Of a stretch of DNA of 64,000 bases, positions 35,401-45,667 are shown piece after piece (the stretch's first letter is position 1; each line of letters begins with the position of its first letter). The stretch comes from Pyrenula massariospora (lineage: Eukaryota; Ascomycota; Eurotiomycetes; Pyrenulales; Pyrenulaceae), in contig JAGFMI010000002.1 in assembly GCA_021030905.1 (NCBI GenBank), forward strand, positions 744,001 to 808,000, in the 5' to 3' direction. The position numbers and the translations under genes were made by a program. The notes under the pieces are model-generated. The model did no database searches. It was not told where the DNA came from and saw nothing but the letters and a program-made list of their open reading frames with translations.

Positions 35401-37673
35401 TCATTGCGGGGGCAACAAGCTCAATTTTGTCTGATGTAGTATGGGAATTTTCGGGCCTGAGGCAGCTATATAAGAGCTGTTGATACTCTTCGCGAGAAAA
35501 CATGGTGTCTCTGCTCGTGAAGTGAACGCCCATTGAGATATGATCCTGAATCAAACCTCGGAGCGGCTTTCCTTGTGTAGCCGATAGATACTGATGATCT
35601 GTGTCAGCAATCTGCAACGCTTCTGATCGGGCAATTTCATTTTGCGGAAAATGCATATTCATTTCATCGCCATCGAAGTCAGCATTGTAAGTGTTACAAT
35701 TTGCATAATGCATCCTCAATGTCTTCTCATTCATCAACACCCTCGCGCGGTGCCCCATGATTGAGGGTTTATGTAACGTTGGCTGGCGGTTCATCAGTAC
35801 CACATCCCCAGTAGCCAAGTGTCGATACACTTTTTTATTTTTGCCCCCTTTTAGTCCAGGTGCAGAAGGAGTGAGCAACTGATTTGCTAATGCTACCCTC
35901 TCGTGGTACCTTTTACGTGAAAGATTGAGGATTTGACCGTATTCATTCTCTATAGCCGAAGCTCCTGGATATTTGTGAGGGCCATTGATGACAGCTTGTT
36001 TCATTTCGAAGAAATTGTGACTTGTCACTGGTTCTGGGTAGGTCAGCTTCTTTGCAAACACAAGAGGGACGCCGATCTCGTTGGTTTCAATGCTCGGGTC
36101 GGGAGAGATCACAGTCCTTGCCGCAAAATTAACCCGCTTTCCCATCATATTCTTGCGGAATACTCCCTCTTTCTTCTCTAAACGCTGTTTGACCCCGTTT
36201 TCATTGATTCTACCAGTAAATGGATTTGGACTCTGGTCAACTAGGCCATTAACATTTTCTTGTAGTTGTATTGTGGCAGAGGATAGCTCATGCATGCCGC
36301 GTCGATGGCCAGTCGCTGCATTTTCGGTGCCCGACATTTCCCGTAGAATTTGCAAAACTGTATTACACGAGCCCAGAATCCGGTTGAGAGTGCCGTTTTG
36401 CTGATGTTCCATAAGTGCTTCGCCTTGTTGAGAAGGGGCGCGAAAACGGTTTGGTGATACGAGAATGTATTTGACGAAAAGCATGTCAGGACTGACGGAG
36501 GTCTTCTTTCGAGACCGTGGCCTGTAATCGAAAATGAGATCGAAAAGCTCTCGATGCTTATCAAAGAGGAGTTTAAGAGCGGCGTATGCTTCTTGAGACG
36601 AAACGTACTGTTGTCGTTCTTCAAGTGACGCATCATTATCACGAGCCATTTCAGTCTCCGCAGCTGAAGCTGCATTCAGAGCTAGCTGCTCTTCCACTGC
36701 ATTGTCTGGTGTGTCTTCGTTTGAGCTTTCTCCAGACGCACTCTCAGATCCAGAGACTTCGTTGGTCATTGGGACGTCCTTGTCCTGTTTTCGATTCTGT
36801 CTCCCCAATTCACGTTGAAATACCAAAGGATTCGTCATCTGGATTCCAGTCTGAATCATCTCGTTCTTGACTTTTATAGATAAAGGTTGTCTGAAGATCT
36901 TGACTCCACCTTCTTTCCGGTATCCTGGAGAAACAACTTTACACATAGCGCATTTTTTGACCTTTCCAATATCGGCAAGAAGAGCCTTGAGGACTTCTCT
37001 CCGCTCCGTTAGGGCTGTAGGGTTGCTGACGGGATGATATGGTGTATTGGGATCGCGACTTCTAGCACGTCTGATAGCTCTGTGTACAAAATGTAGTCTG
37101 CGGTCCATGAATTCGTCCACGTCTTCAGTTTCACCAGCCCCTAGCTCTTCCTCATCATCTTTAGAAGCTATATTTATTCCGCTATGCATCTTCATTTCGT
37201 TGAGCTTTTCATATTCACGCAGCAAGCCATGCTGGAGAAGCCTGAGCTTGCAGGTATACTCGTTTATTAGTACTGCAGGCATTCGAAGCCTGTAGCAGTA
37301 GGCACATTGAGAGCGCAGGAAACGCAATGTCAGATCAATGAAGGATACATGATAGCACTCAATTGGAAGTTCTATATGACCTGCATGACCTGGACACAGC
37401 GAGTCTCTCATTCGGCAAGTCGCGCATCTGCATAGATGTCAGTCAGGCGTGATAGCGCACAAAGAGGGGTACTTGCGATCTGTCGAGGACAGACCCAAGA
37501 GCAGCATCGTGGAGGCCGCCTGGCACCGGGTTCTTAAACGAATCAAACGTTGGCGTGACATAGATGCGCTTTGCTGAAATGCGTTGAACCTCGTCTGTCG
37601 AAAGTCGGCCAAATTGGACATTATTGATTGTGGACGGTGTCGGAAGTGCAAAGGACGCAATTTGGCCCGCCAT
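32471..37673 (-). CDS. RPA190: DNA-directed RNA polymerase I largest subunit
   Basis: Two exons (37477-37673, 32471-37427) give 1717 aa. This subunit carries the catalytic site that makes ribosomal RNA in the nucleolus. After MAGQIASFALPTPSTI, the clamp zinc site is CATCRM...CPGHAGHIELP (Cys 67, 70, 77, His 80). The catalytic Mg-binding loop NADFDGDEMNMHFPQ is near residue 650. The bridge-helix region MAGREGLIDTAVKTSKSGY and the trigger-loop region GEPSTQMTLNTFHLAG follow. A long acidic Ser/Asp/Glu-rich insert lies near residues 1400-1490, as in other Pol I enzymes. The intron appears to use a GC donor (see finding). The Met at 37673 is the first in frame. All core motifs are intact. Confidence 0.97.
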
Positions 37674-38029
37674 GTTCACGCTTCAATAGTGAAATTCGGC
37701 AGCCATTTGCTGCCCATCGTAGCACATGGCTTTCTATGGAGGCACCGAGGTAGGTATATCTCGACCGCACATTGAAGCCAAGAGTTCATCAACTTTTTTG
37801 TGGGGCAGGCGCGGCCAAGCGGAACTTTCCGCTACCGCTCTGTCGAGTAAATCTCCGCCTCAACGTAACCATCTCCTTTCCTAAAGGTGCTTTGTGTCTA
37901 ATCGTAACCCTCCGTGATCGACTGCCGTGACTGTGATCAAGTAGGTCGCTGAACGCGTCTTAACACCTACTTATGTTTGCGCCGACGTAAACCAAGAGAA
38001 CTGCAGGGTGAGTCTCACCTCTTTGCCTC
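37674..38029. promoter_or_regulatory. Shared divergent promoter of RPA190 and PRP3
   Basis: Only 356 bp separate the two divergent start codons, so promoter elements of the Pol I subunit and of the splicing factor must lie here. No individual site is named with confidence. Confidence 0.6.
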
Positions 38030-39793
38030 ATGGCAGACTCATCAAACAACCTGCTGAAGAGGCCGCACCCTGAAGACGATGAATACACCACACAGAAGAA
38101 ATCGCGCTCCAACAATGGCTCCCCAGTGCCTTTTACTAATGGCGCCAACGCCGGAGCTCCTAAGAAAGACGTTAATGCCATGTTGGCAGCAGCGCGTGCG
38201 AAGGCTGAAGCGGTCAAAGCTCGGCTACAGGGAAGCAAGACAGCTAGCCCCACCCCTCCTCCGCCCTCTTCGACTGCAAACTCCTCGACTGCTTCTGCTA
38301 GGGACCAAATTGCCCAGGCAAAGGCGAGACTTGCAGCTGCTACGGCTCGGGCAAGCTCGCTAGCACAGTCACGGTCTAGCATTCCCTCTACTACTACTCA
38401 GCAACCCCCCCCATATGACGATGGCATATCACGAGCCAGAGGTGGTCTTGATGTGGGATTACACCCGGCACTCATGGCCGACTCGGCCCAGGACTCAAAG
38501 GCGGGAAAAGCAAAAGCGGTAGCTCCTAAATTTGCAACAACGATGGCAAATCGGCGGACGGAGTCACCTCAACCAGGTATCAAGGATAGAGTCCGGCTTG
38601 ACTTGTCTGGTCCGCCTGTTGAGGAGCTAAAACAAAATCCCTATTACGATGCTAATCTGGGGCTCAAACAAGGCTCCAGGCATACCCGTCAATTGATATT
38701 CAATCAGAAGGGAAAATACATTGCGCAGGCTGCAGCTCTCCGTCGTCAAGCTCAGCTCGAGAGTATGAAGAAGCGAATCGCTGAACGCGCAAGGCAAGCT
38801 GGCATCGATGAAGACCCATCAGAGAAGAACTTCGTTGTTCCTGCGCCACCTTCGATAGAATGGTGGGACGAAGGGCTTGTCGACGGCGACTCATATGAAA
38901 ATATTGAGAACGAGTCTGACCTCAAAATTGAGACTCCGGATTCGATAATTACGCCGTACATTCAGCACCCGGTCCTGCTTCAGCCTCCACAAGAGAAAAT
39001 CATGCCGGCCCCCAAACCAATGTTTCTTACAAAGAAAGAGTCCGCTAAGCTGCGTAGACAGCGACGTATGGCTGATCTAAAGGAGCAGCAGGCTAAGGTG
39101 CGTCTTGGGCTTGAACCTGCTCCGCCACCCAAAGTAAAAAAATCAAATCTTATGCGAGTCCTGGGGGAAGAAGCCGTGAAGGACCCGACTGCTGTGGAAG
39201 CGCGCGTGAACAGGGAGATTGCCGCCCGCCTGCAGAAGCATGAGGATATGAATGAGGCAAGGAAACTGACCGATGAGCAACGGCATGAGAAACTTGCGAC
39301 GCAACAAGAGAAAGATTCTGCTAAGGGGCTATGGATCAACGTTTATCGAATCAATACCCTGGCAAATGGACGCCACCGGTTCAAGATCGCCAAAAATGCC
39401 GAGCAAAACTCGCTTACCGGTATTTGCGTTATGAATGCGAAATTCTGTCTCGTGATCGTGGAAGGCGGTATCCACAGCGTCCGTAATTATCGAAAACTTA
39501 TGCTCAATCGCATTGACTGGACGGAGAACTCTGGACCGTCTGCTGTCAGGGAGGGTAACAAAGAAGCGTTAGCTAAGTGGCTAGAAGCAGAAGATGCGAA
39601 CGGCGAATTGAAAGACCTGAGCCTGAACGAATGCAAACTGGTGTTTGAAGGCGAGATACGTCAACGAGGTTTCAGAAAGTGGCTGGGGGCTCGAGTTTGC
39701 GAGACGGAGGCCAGTGTGAAGGAGACGCTCCAAAGAGCGAAGATGGAGAATTTCTGGACTGTTGCGAAAGGCATGGGAGACAATTCATCATGA
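38030..39793 (+). CDS. PRP3: U4/U6 small nuclear ribonucleoprotein Prp3
   Basis: Single exon, 587 aa, starting MADSSNNLLKRPHPEDD. Prp3 binds the U4/U6 duplex and is needed to build the tri-snRNP of the spliceosome in the nucleus. The N-terminal 200 residues are low in complexity. The Prp3 domain follows, with NPYYDANLGLKQGSRHTR and FNQKGKYIAQA, then FVVPAPPSIEWWDE and PMFLTKKESAKLRRQRR. The C-terminal ferredoxin-like domain (formerly DUF1115) contains NAKFCLVIVEGGIHSVRNY and KLMLNRIDWTEN, which are highly conserved. Length is normal for filamentous fungi. The gene diverges from RPA190. Confidence 0.97.
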   Translation: MADSSNNLLKRPHPEDDEYTTQKKSRSNNGSPVPFTNGANAGAPKKDVNAMLAAARAKAEAVKARLQGSKTASPTPPPPSSTANSSTASARDQIAQAKARLAAATARASSLAQSRSSIPSTTTQQPPPYDDGISRARGGLDVGLHPALMADSAQDSKAGKAKAVAPKFATTMANRRTESPQPGIKDRVRLDLSGPPVEELKQNPYYDANLGLKQGSRHTRQLIFNQKGKYIAQAAALRRQAQLESMKKRIAERARQAGIDEDPSEKNFVVPAPPSIEWWDEGLVDGDSYENIENESDLKIETPDSIITPYIQHPVLLQPPQEKIMPAPKPMFLTKKESAKLRRQRRMADLKEQQAKVRLGLEPAPPPKVKKSNLMRVLGEEAVKDPTAVEARVNREIAARLQKHEDMNEARKLTDEQRHEKLATQQEKDSAKGLWINVYRINTLANGRHRFKIAKNAEQNSLTGICVMNAKFCLVIVEGGIHSVRNYRKLMLNRIDWTENSGPSAVREGNKEALAKWLEAEDANGELKDLSLNECKLVFEGEIRQRGFRKWLGARVCETEASVKETLQRAKMENFWTVAKGMGDNSS

Positions 39794-40197
39794 GGACTCG
39801 ATGAATTTGTGATTCAATCAGTGACTACAAGAAATTAGGGCTCTGTAGCAGTTAATACAAAATCTCTGTGGCATCCTACGTATCTCCATCTGTATCGTAG
39901 TAATCGTCATCTATGTGCGCAGCTTTAGAAAGATGGTTAACTGATATGAAATGTCTGTAAGTATGAGACTTGATTGTCATCAAACAGATGCCGTCTGGTA
40001 ATAGCTGTGCAGTGCCGATTGTCCAACGCGAGGGGTGCGTATCTCCACAAGGTAGGCGCTCATGACGTTATTAGAACAGAGCCTCGCATCCCCTCAACCT
40101 TGGGGCTTAACACGAACTAATCTGTATCGTCTATGGCTACGGTGGCCTCACCTTTCCACGAAGCGGAAAGAAATTCTCGATAGCAAACTTCAAGATC
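39794..40197. other. Intergenic region
   Basis: 400 bp between PRP3 and the OPT transporter, both on +. Nothing specific seen. Confidence 0.5.
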
Positions 40198-42602
40198 ATG
40201 GCGCCGGACAGAGGTTCCTCGGAGCCTGACGCTCAGTACAATAAAAACACCGCTCCTATTCCTACGATCGACCTCCGTTCTCCATCTTCTGCTGGCCCCT
40301 CTCCCACCGTCCTTCAACCATCTCGTTCAAAGAGCTTCTCGCGATCTCGTAGCGATTGCGGTGCTTTTCTCCAAACTTCACAGTCTCACGCCTCGGCAAC
40401 CACTGGCACAAACTTCACCTTTCGAGGCGTCATAGTTGGGGCTCTCATTGGGATTTTGATATGCTTCTCCAATACATACTTTGGCCTGCAAACTGGGTGG
40501 ATCAGCGGCATGGCAATGCCGTCGGCCCTCATCGGTTTCGCAGTCTTCAAAACGCTATCGAGGCATCTAAAGCTACCTTTCTCACCCGTGGAGAATGTGT
40601 TAGTACAGACTGTTGCGGGAGCAGTAGGAACAATGCCTCTTGGGTGCGGGTTTGTTGGAGTCATTCCAGCGCTGGAATTCCTGCTCAAGAAGAGCGAAGG
40701 AGCCCCTATTGAGCTTGGGCTGTGGAAATTAATTGTGTGGAGTCTTGGAATATGCCTGTTTGGAGTCGTCTTTGCAGTCCCTTTGCGTAAGGAGGTCATT
40801 GTTCGGGAGAGATTAAAATTTCCCAGCGGTACGGCCACAGCCCTGATGATTGGCGTGCTGCATGGCGGATTCGATAAAGAGAAGCGCAATGACACTATGA
40901 GCCAAAATGAGCATGTCCATGCTGGTGATGGAGAAGAAGATGCTCTTCTCTCACAACAGGATTCGGCTGAGATACCCCACGAGCATGCCTTGGAGCAAAA
41001 TACTGATGAGCACGATGAGCGTAGTAACTGGAAAGGTCAGATCAGGTTCATGGTCATGGCATTTGGTGTCTCTGCATTCTATGTGTGTATCGACTGCTTC
41101 CCATTCCCATACCATTCTGACCTTTTTAGACCCTTCTTTCGTATTTCTTTCCGGTGCTTCGGAATCTTCCTATCTTTGGCCTTCCACTTGCTCATAAGTG
41201 GCTCTGGACTCTCAATCCGTCTCCTGCCTATGTAGGCCAGGGTATCATCATGGGACCAGCAACGACACTGCACATGTTCCTCGGAGCTCTTGTAGGCTGG
41301 GCCGTGCTCTCTCCCATCGCGAAGCACAGAGGCTGGGCTGCAGGTGAGGTAAGTGACTGGGAGAAGGGCAGCAAAGGTTGGATAGTTTGGGTTAGCTTGG
41401 CTATCATGCTTGCCGATGCAATTATCAACCTAGGCTGGCTGGTCCTGAAAGCACTCCTCGAATTCGGTCCCTCGTGGATTCAAGCCATCCGGCGAGCCTA
41501 CAAGGAACGCACATGGGAGAAGTTCCTCCCATTCCCTCGTCATCCCTGGCAGCATCAATATTTTCTGCTCCCTCCAAATGCTACTTCCGAGCCTTCTACG
41601 CCGATGACTCCACAGGCTCAGTCCATAAAATCGCAGGCGGAGCATTATCCGCCCGAAGATGCTCCTCCCCAGCACCTCGTGTCGACCTCCATGGTTCTGA
41701 TCCTCCTTCCACTTACTCTTCTATTCTGCATCCTCTGCATTCACTTCACGTTTGGTTCTCTAATCCCAATCTCGTTAATCCTCCTCTCCGTCGTCCTTGC
41801 TCTTCTGTTATCCGTAAGCTTCGTACCCCTGTTGCAGGGTTCATCTAAATCGCTAACACTGTCACAGATCATGGGTGTCCGTGCACTGGGGGAAACAGAC
41901 CTGAATCCTGTATCCGGAATCTCCAAACTCACCCAGCTCCTTTTTGCCTTGGCCACGCCTTCTTCTCTCTCTCACTATGCCGTGCCCATCAATCTCCTTG
42001 CTGGAGCCGTCAGCGAATCCGGCGCCCTCCAAGCCGGCGACATGATGCAAGACCTAAAAACTGGTCACTTACTCAACGCATCTCCGAAAGCACAGTTCTA
42101 TGGCCAGCTTCTAGGATCAATCATCGGAGCTGTCATCAGCGCGCTAGTATACCGTATGTATGTGAGTGTGTACGAGGTTCCTGGCGGGCAATTCCAGGTA
42201 CCCACAGGGTACGTATGGATATTCACCGCGCGACTGGTCACTGGAAAGGGGTTGCCAGAACGCGTGGACGTCTTTGCAGCAGGTGCTGCAGCAATCTGGG
42301 CTCTCATAACCATGCTGCGGATATACGCCTCCCCCAATTCGTCTTCGGACGAGGAGCCTGGATGGAGGCAAAAATTCCACCCGCTCTTGCCCGGTGGAAT
42401 TGCGGTTGCGGTCGGCATGTACAACACGCCGAGCTTCACACTTGCCCGGACAGCTGGTGGACTTATCAGCTGGTATTGGGTCTCATGGCGAGGTAGAGAT
42501 GAGACGGATGTGATTGTCTTGGCTAGCGGGTTGATTTTGGGCGAAGGGGTGGTGAGCATTATCAATCTTGTGTTGGCAAGCGTCGGTGTCCCGCATTTGT
42601 AG
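40198..42602 (+). CDS. OPT-superfamily transporter, YSL-like branch
   Basis: Two exons (40198-41082, 41130-42602) give 785 aa; the 47-nt intron has GTGTGT...TAG, and splicing restores FGVSAFY-TLLSYFFPVLRNLP. About 14 membrane segments are expected. GVIVGALIGILICFSNTYFG and GLQTGWISGMAMPSALIG open the fold, SPAYVGQGIIMGP lies in the middle, and LGETDLNPVSGISKLTQ is the characteristic motif of the YSL-like branch (plant metal-nicotianamine carriers and yeast YGL114w). A His/Glu/Asp-rich hydrophilic loop lies near residues 236-285. The branch moves oligopeptides or metal chelates with protons, and the substrate here is unknown. The gene is intact. Confidence 0.93.
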
Positions 42603-43003
42603 GGTCATCTTTTAGATATGAAGTGAGCGTCTCACAGTTGTATGGGTCTCTATGAAGCCTAAATATGAACAATGTAAGTTGATAATTTGCAGTCTTGCGC
42701 TTCGAACATCGTCTTCAAAAACACAACGATGGATAGGGGCGATAAGAGCACGAAGCGTCTCTGCACCAAAGAAGGAACAAACGGAACAAATTCCGCACCG
42801 TGACATCACGCGCCAACACCGCGAAGAAACGTTCCCGCATTGACCACCGCAGCGCACGACAAGTCGTCGCCCTCAACTTCGAATTCCTCTACCTGGTATT
42901 TCAGCATCCTCTATCTACCATGACGCGCGACCACGCCCAAGGTCGCAGAGCCATTCACAACAAGCTCATAACATCACACTCCGCCTAGCCATCCCTTCCC
43001 CCC
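42603..43003. other. Intergenic region
   Basis: 400 bp between two genes on the + strand. No feature recognised. Confidence 0.5.
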
Positions 43004-43843
43004 ATGCCGCCGCCGCCGCCAAAACGCCCTCTCTCCCCCCCGTCCCCCAACCCCTCCTCCTCCTCCGACCAGCAACTCTTCTTCTCCCCCCTTGTCACCC
43101 ACCGCTCCTCCACCTTCCACGCCGCCTTCTCCCCCACCCTCCCCCCTCGCACCCTGCAATCCCTCCCCGAATTCTGCGGCGCGACGCACCGCGTACTGGC
43201 GTGGAGGGTGCCGAAGGCCAGAGGGGGGTATGATGTGGGGTTTGACGATGACGGGGAGAGTTGGGCGGGGAAGAAGGTTTTGAGGGTGCTAGAGGGGGAG
43301 GGGGTTGAGGGGGCGGTGGTGGTGGCGAGGTGGTTTGGCGGGGTTATGCTGGGGAGGAGGAGGTTTGAGTTGTTTGAGGAGGGGGTTAGGGGGGCGGTTG
43401 GGGCGTGGAAGAGGGGGAAAGAGGGGGAGGGGGGAGGGAAGAGGGTGAAGGTTGGTGGTGGTGAGGGACGTGAGGATGAGGGTGAGGATGGGGAGGAGAA
43501 AAGGAGATTGGTGGAAGAGCTGAAGGAGAGAGACGAGAGTATCAAGATTCTGCGTGCGCTGCTGGAGGAGAAGAGAGGGAAAACTCAGGGTGCGAAAGAT
43601 GTTACGGCCAGCCCGAATGGAGCTAAGCAGCCTGATTATGAGGGAATGGCGCTTGATGTATTGAGGAGGCTAGACGCAGCAAGGGATCGGACGGTGGAAT
43701 GGTTGCTCAAGGAGATCGAACGAGTTGAGAAGGATCAAAAGAAAGAGCAATCCAAAGACTCGCTAGTTGAAGATAAAGAAAAGGAGACTGCTATTCGAAG
43801 AGAGGAAAGTCCCGTGTTGCATGGAATACGTGACAAAGGATAG
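43004..43843 (+). CDS. Impact (UPF0029) N-terminal domain protein with C-terminal coiled coil
   Basis: Single exon, 279 aa. After a Pro/Ser-rich leader, HRVLAWRVP is followed by GFDDDGESWAGKKVLRVLE and VEGAVVVARWFGGVMLG. These are the core of the Impact/YigZ fold, in which DDDGE.WAG and the R-W-[FY]-G-G-x-x-L-G motif are diagnostic. A highly charged Gly/Glu/Lys linker comes next, then a probable coiled coil (about residues 165-190) and a Lys/Glu-rich tail. It lacks the RWD domain found at the N-terminus of Yih1/IMPACT, so it is a separate fungal member. Yih1 restrains Gcn2 signalling, but the role of this shorter form is not known. The coding strand flips from C-rich to G-rich near 43200. Confidence 0.85.
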   Translation: MPPPPPKRPLSPPSPNPSSSSDQQLFFSPLVTHRSSTFHAAFSPTLPPRTLQSLPEFCGATHRVLAWRVPKARGGYDVGFDDDGESWAGKKVLRVLEGEGVEGAVVVARWFGGVMLGRRRFELFEEGVRGAVGAWKRGKEGEGGGKRVKVGGGEGREDEGEDGEEKRRLVEELKERDESIKILRALLEEKRGKTQGAKDVTASPNGAKQPDYEGMALDVLRRLDAARDRTVEWLLKEIERVEKDQKKEQSKDSLVEDKEKETAIRREESPVLHGIRDKG

Positions 43844-44278
43844 GGGTGCTCGAGAGCATGCTTCTTCGAAATGAACAAGAATCTGTTTGGCCGTAATGAA
43901 TCATTCGGGCGTCTTTGAAAAGAATGACATCTATCGATATTACGGCAGGGGTTGAGGGGCTCTCGCAGAAGTCAGCCGGTAAAACAAGCCCTTGAGGCAA
44001 CCGGGAAGCTTTGGGAGTTAGCTAAGTGTTGGAATGTGAACGATTCTGCATAGCGCGATGGGGAAGTGATAAGTTCGCTAAGCTTGAGATGGCGTGCGTA
44101 AGAGTCGGAGCGGATTACGCAGATTGCATCACATGTTGCTGAATCCTTAGCGATGTTGCATGAACATGACAAGACGAATTGGGATGAGTGGCCAATTGGA
44201 CTACCATCGAACTCCATAGGGCATGCTGTTCTGGCCGCGGAAATTTACTCCTGATGCTCATGGACCGTATCTTTCTCC
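43844..44278. other. Intergenic region between convergent genes
   Basis: 435 bp; no feature seen. Confidence 0.5.
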
Positions 44279-45088
44279 TTACTCCAATTTGTCCAGATGC
44301 TCCAGCCTTGTTAGTACCACTTGCCGACTGGTCTCTTCGATCTCTCCAGCAAGAAACACTTCATCAAGAATCGCATAGACCTAGCGTACAATTAGTTGAA
44401 ACCCTGAACGCGGTCCCACTGCATGGTCTCCCTATCTAAGTAAGATCGAGACGGCAGACACACCTTGTAGAAATTAAAAACTAGGTCCAATTCACAAACA
44501 TTCCCAAAGAATTGGTCTAGAACCTCGACGAAAAAATGAATAGCCTCCAGATATGCTAGCTCGTTATCCGTAGCATCGACGCAGACACAAAAGAAGAGAC
44601 CAGCATATCTCCGATAGACAATCTTGCGAGCTCCACCAGGGCTGATACTTGATGGATTGGATGGGGTATTGGAGCTGTGGGAGGTCGGAGAAGTACGAAA
44701 CTCGACAAAATTCGATTGGTGTTTTTGGTCCCGAGGTGCGATGAGGCGATGAACCTATGTCTAATCAGAGGATGGAAAGATAGATAAACATGGGAGTAAT
44801 CATTGAAGGGCAGATAGGGAGCCTGTTTGTATATGACAACTGCGTGGAAAGACAAGATCAGAGCGCATTGGATGTTGTAGCGAAATAAGAGCAATATCGC
44901 GACATACTTCACCTTTCAATTTGATCTTTTCATCGTCGGTGTATGGCGCGTACCATTTTGCTAACCGAGTTTTCCCCCTAGGCAAAGTATAATTCATCAG
45001 CATTGCCCAATGCTCTGGAGAATGCCGAGAAGAGTGACCGGAGACCAACGTACTGTCTATTTTGGATCAAGATGAAGGAGAGCACCAT
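44279..45088 (-). CDS. APS2: AP-2 clathrin adaptor complex, sigma subunit
   Basis: Four exons (45054-45088, 44908-44977, 44464-44754, 44279-44380) give 165 aa. The gene is hidden from simple frame scans because no exon is long. The sigma chain is the small core subunit of the AP-2 endocytic adaptor and helps bind dileucine sorting signals. The protein reads [40 protein letters not shown], then [62 protein letters not shown] and [11 protein letters not shown]. This is nearly the universal AP-2 sigma sequence. Between NFVEFR and KIVYRR there is a Ser/Thr/Pro-rich insert of about 21 residues, open in frame. I believe similar inserts occur in other filamentous ascomycetes. Confidence 0.95.
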
Positions 45089-45667
45089 GCTGGAAGGGCC
45101 AATCTCATCGCATGCTGCAGCGATTGCAATAATAAACCATTCTCTAGGTATGTCGGAGGGGAGGCCGTTGTGGTAACCATCCCTTGTCGTCCGTGGTCCA
45201 GGCGCCGCCGAAGGTCCCGTCCCGACGGCACATGATGTAACTACTGTGAAGTTGGATGAGCTACCTTTAAGTTTCGACGCCACTCGCGACTCTTCAAATC
45301 TTCTAATTGGGACATCGAACGATGGGATCTTCCAGAGCCAGCGACACGGCCTGTCCTGACTTCTATCTTCGTAGTGTCAATGCGAACCTGCCTTGTTCAG
45401 GTCTCGCTGAATGGCTACGAAACACTGAGAGTGCTCTCCCGACCAGCTAACTTGCTTCGTCGAGCAGTTGCGACCATGCTTGAATCTCGGTGACAGACTG
45501 TACTACTCTGGACACATGTCCACAAATCCACAGCCCGTGTAGCATTACGAGGTCGCGGTGTTCCGCTGCTTGTTTACCTGCGCACCTCCCGGGCTTCTCG
45601 CTGTGCCGCAGATCCATAATTGGCCCCGTTCGTCAATTCTGCGCCTGCTCTATAATTTGCGCCCACA
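45089..45667. promoter_or_regulatory. Shared upstream region of the AP-2 sigma and histidine kinase genes
   Basis: 580 bp between two divergent start codons. No named site recognised. Confidence 0.4.
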
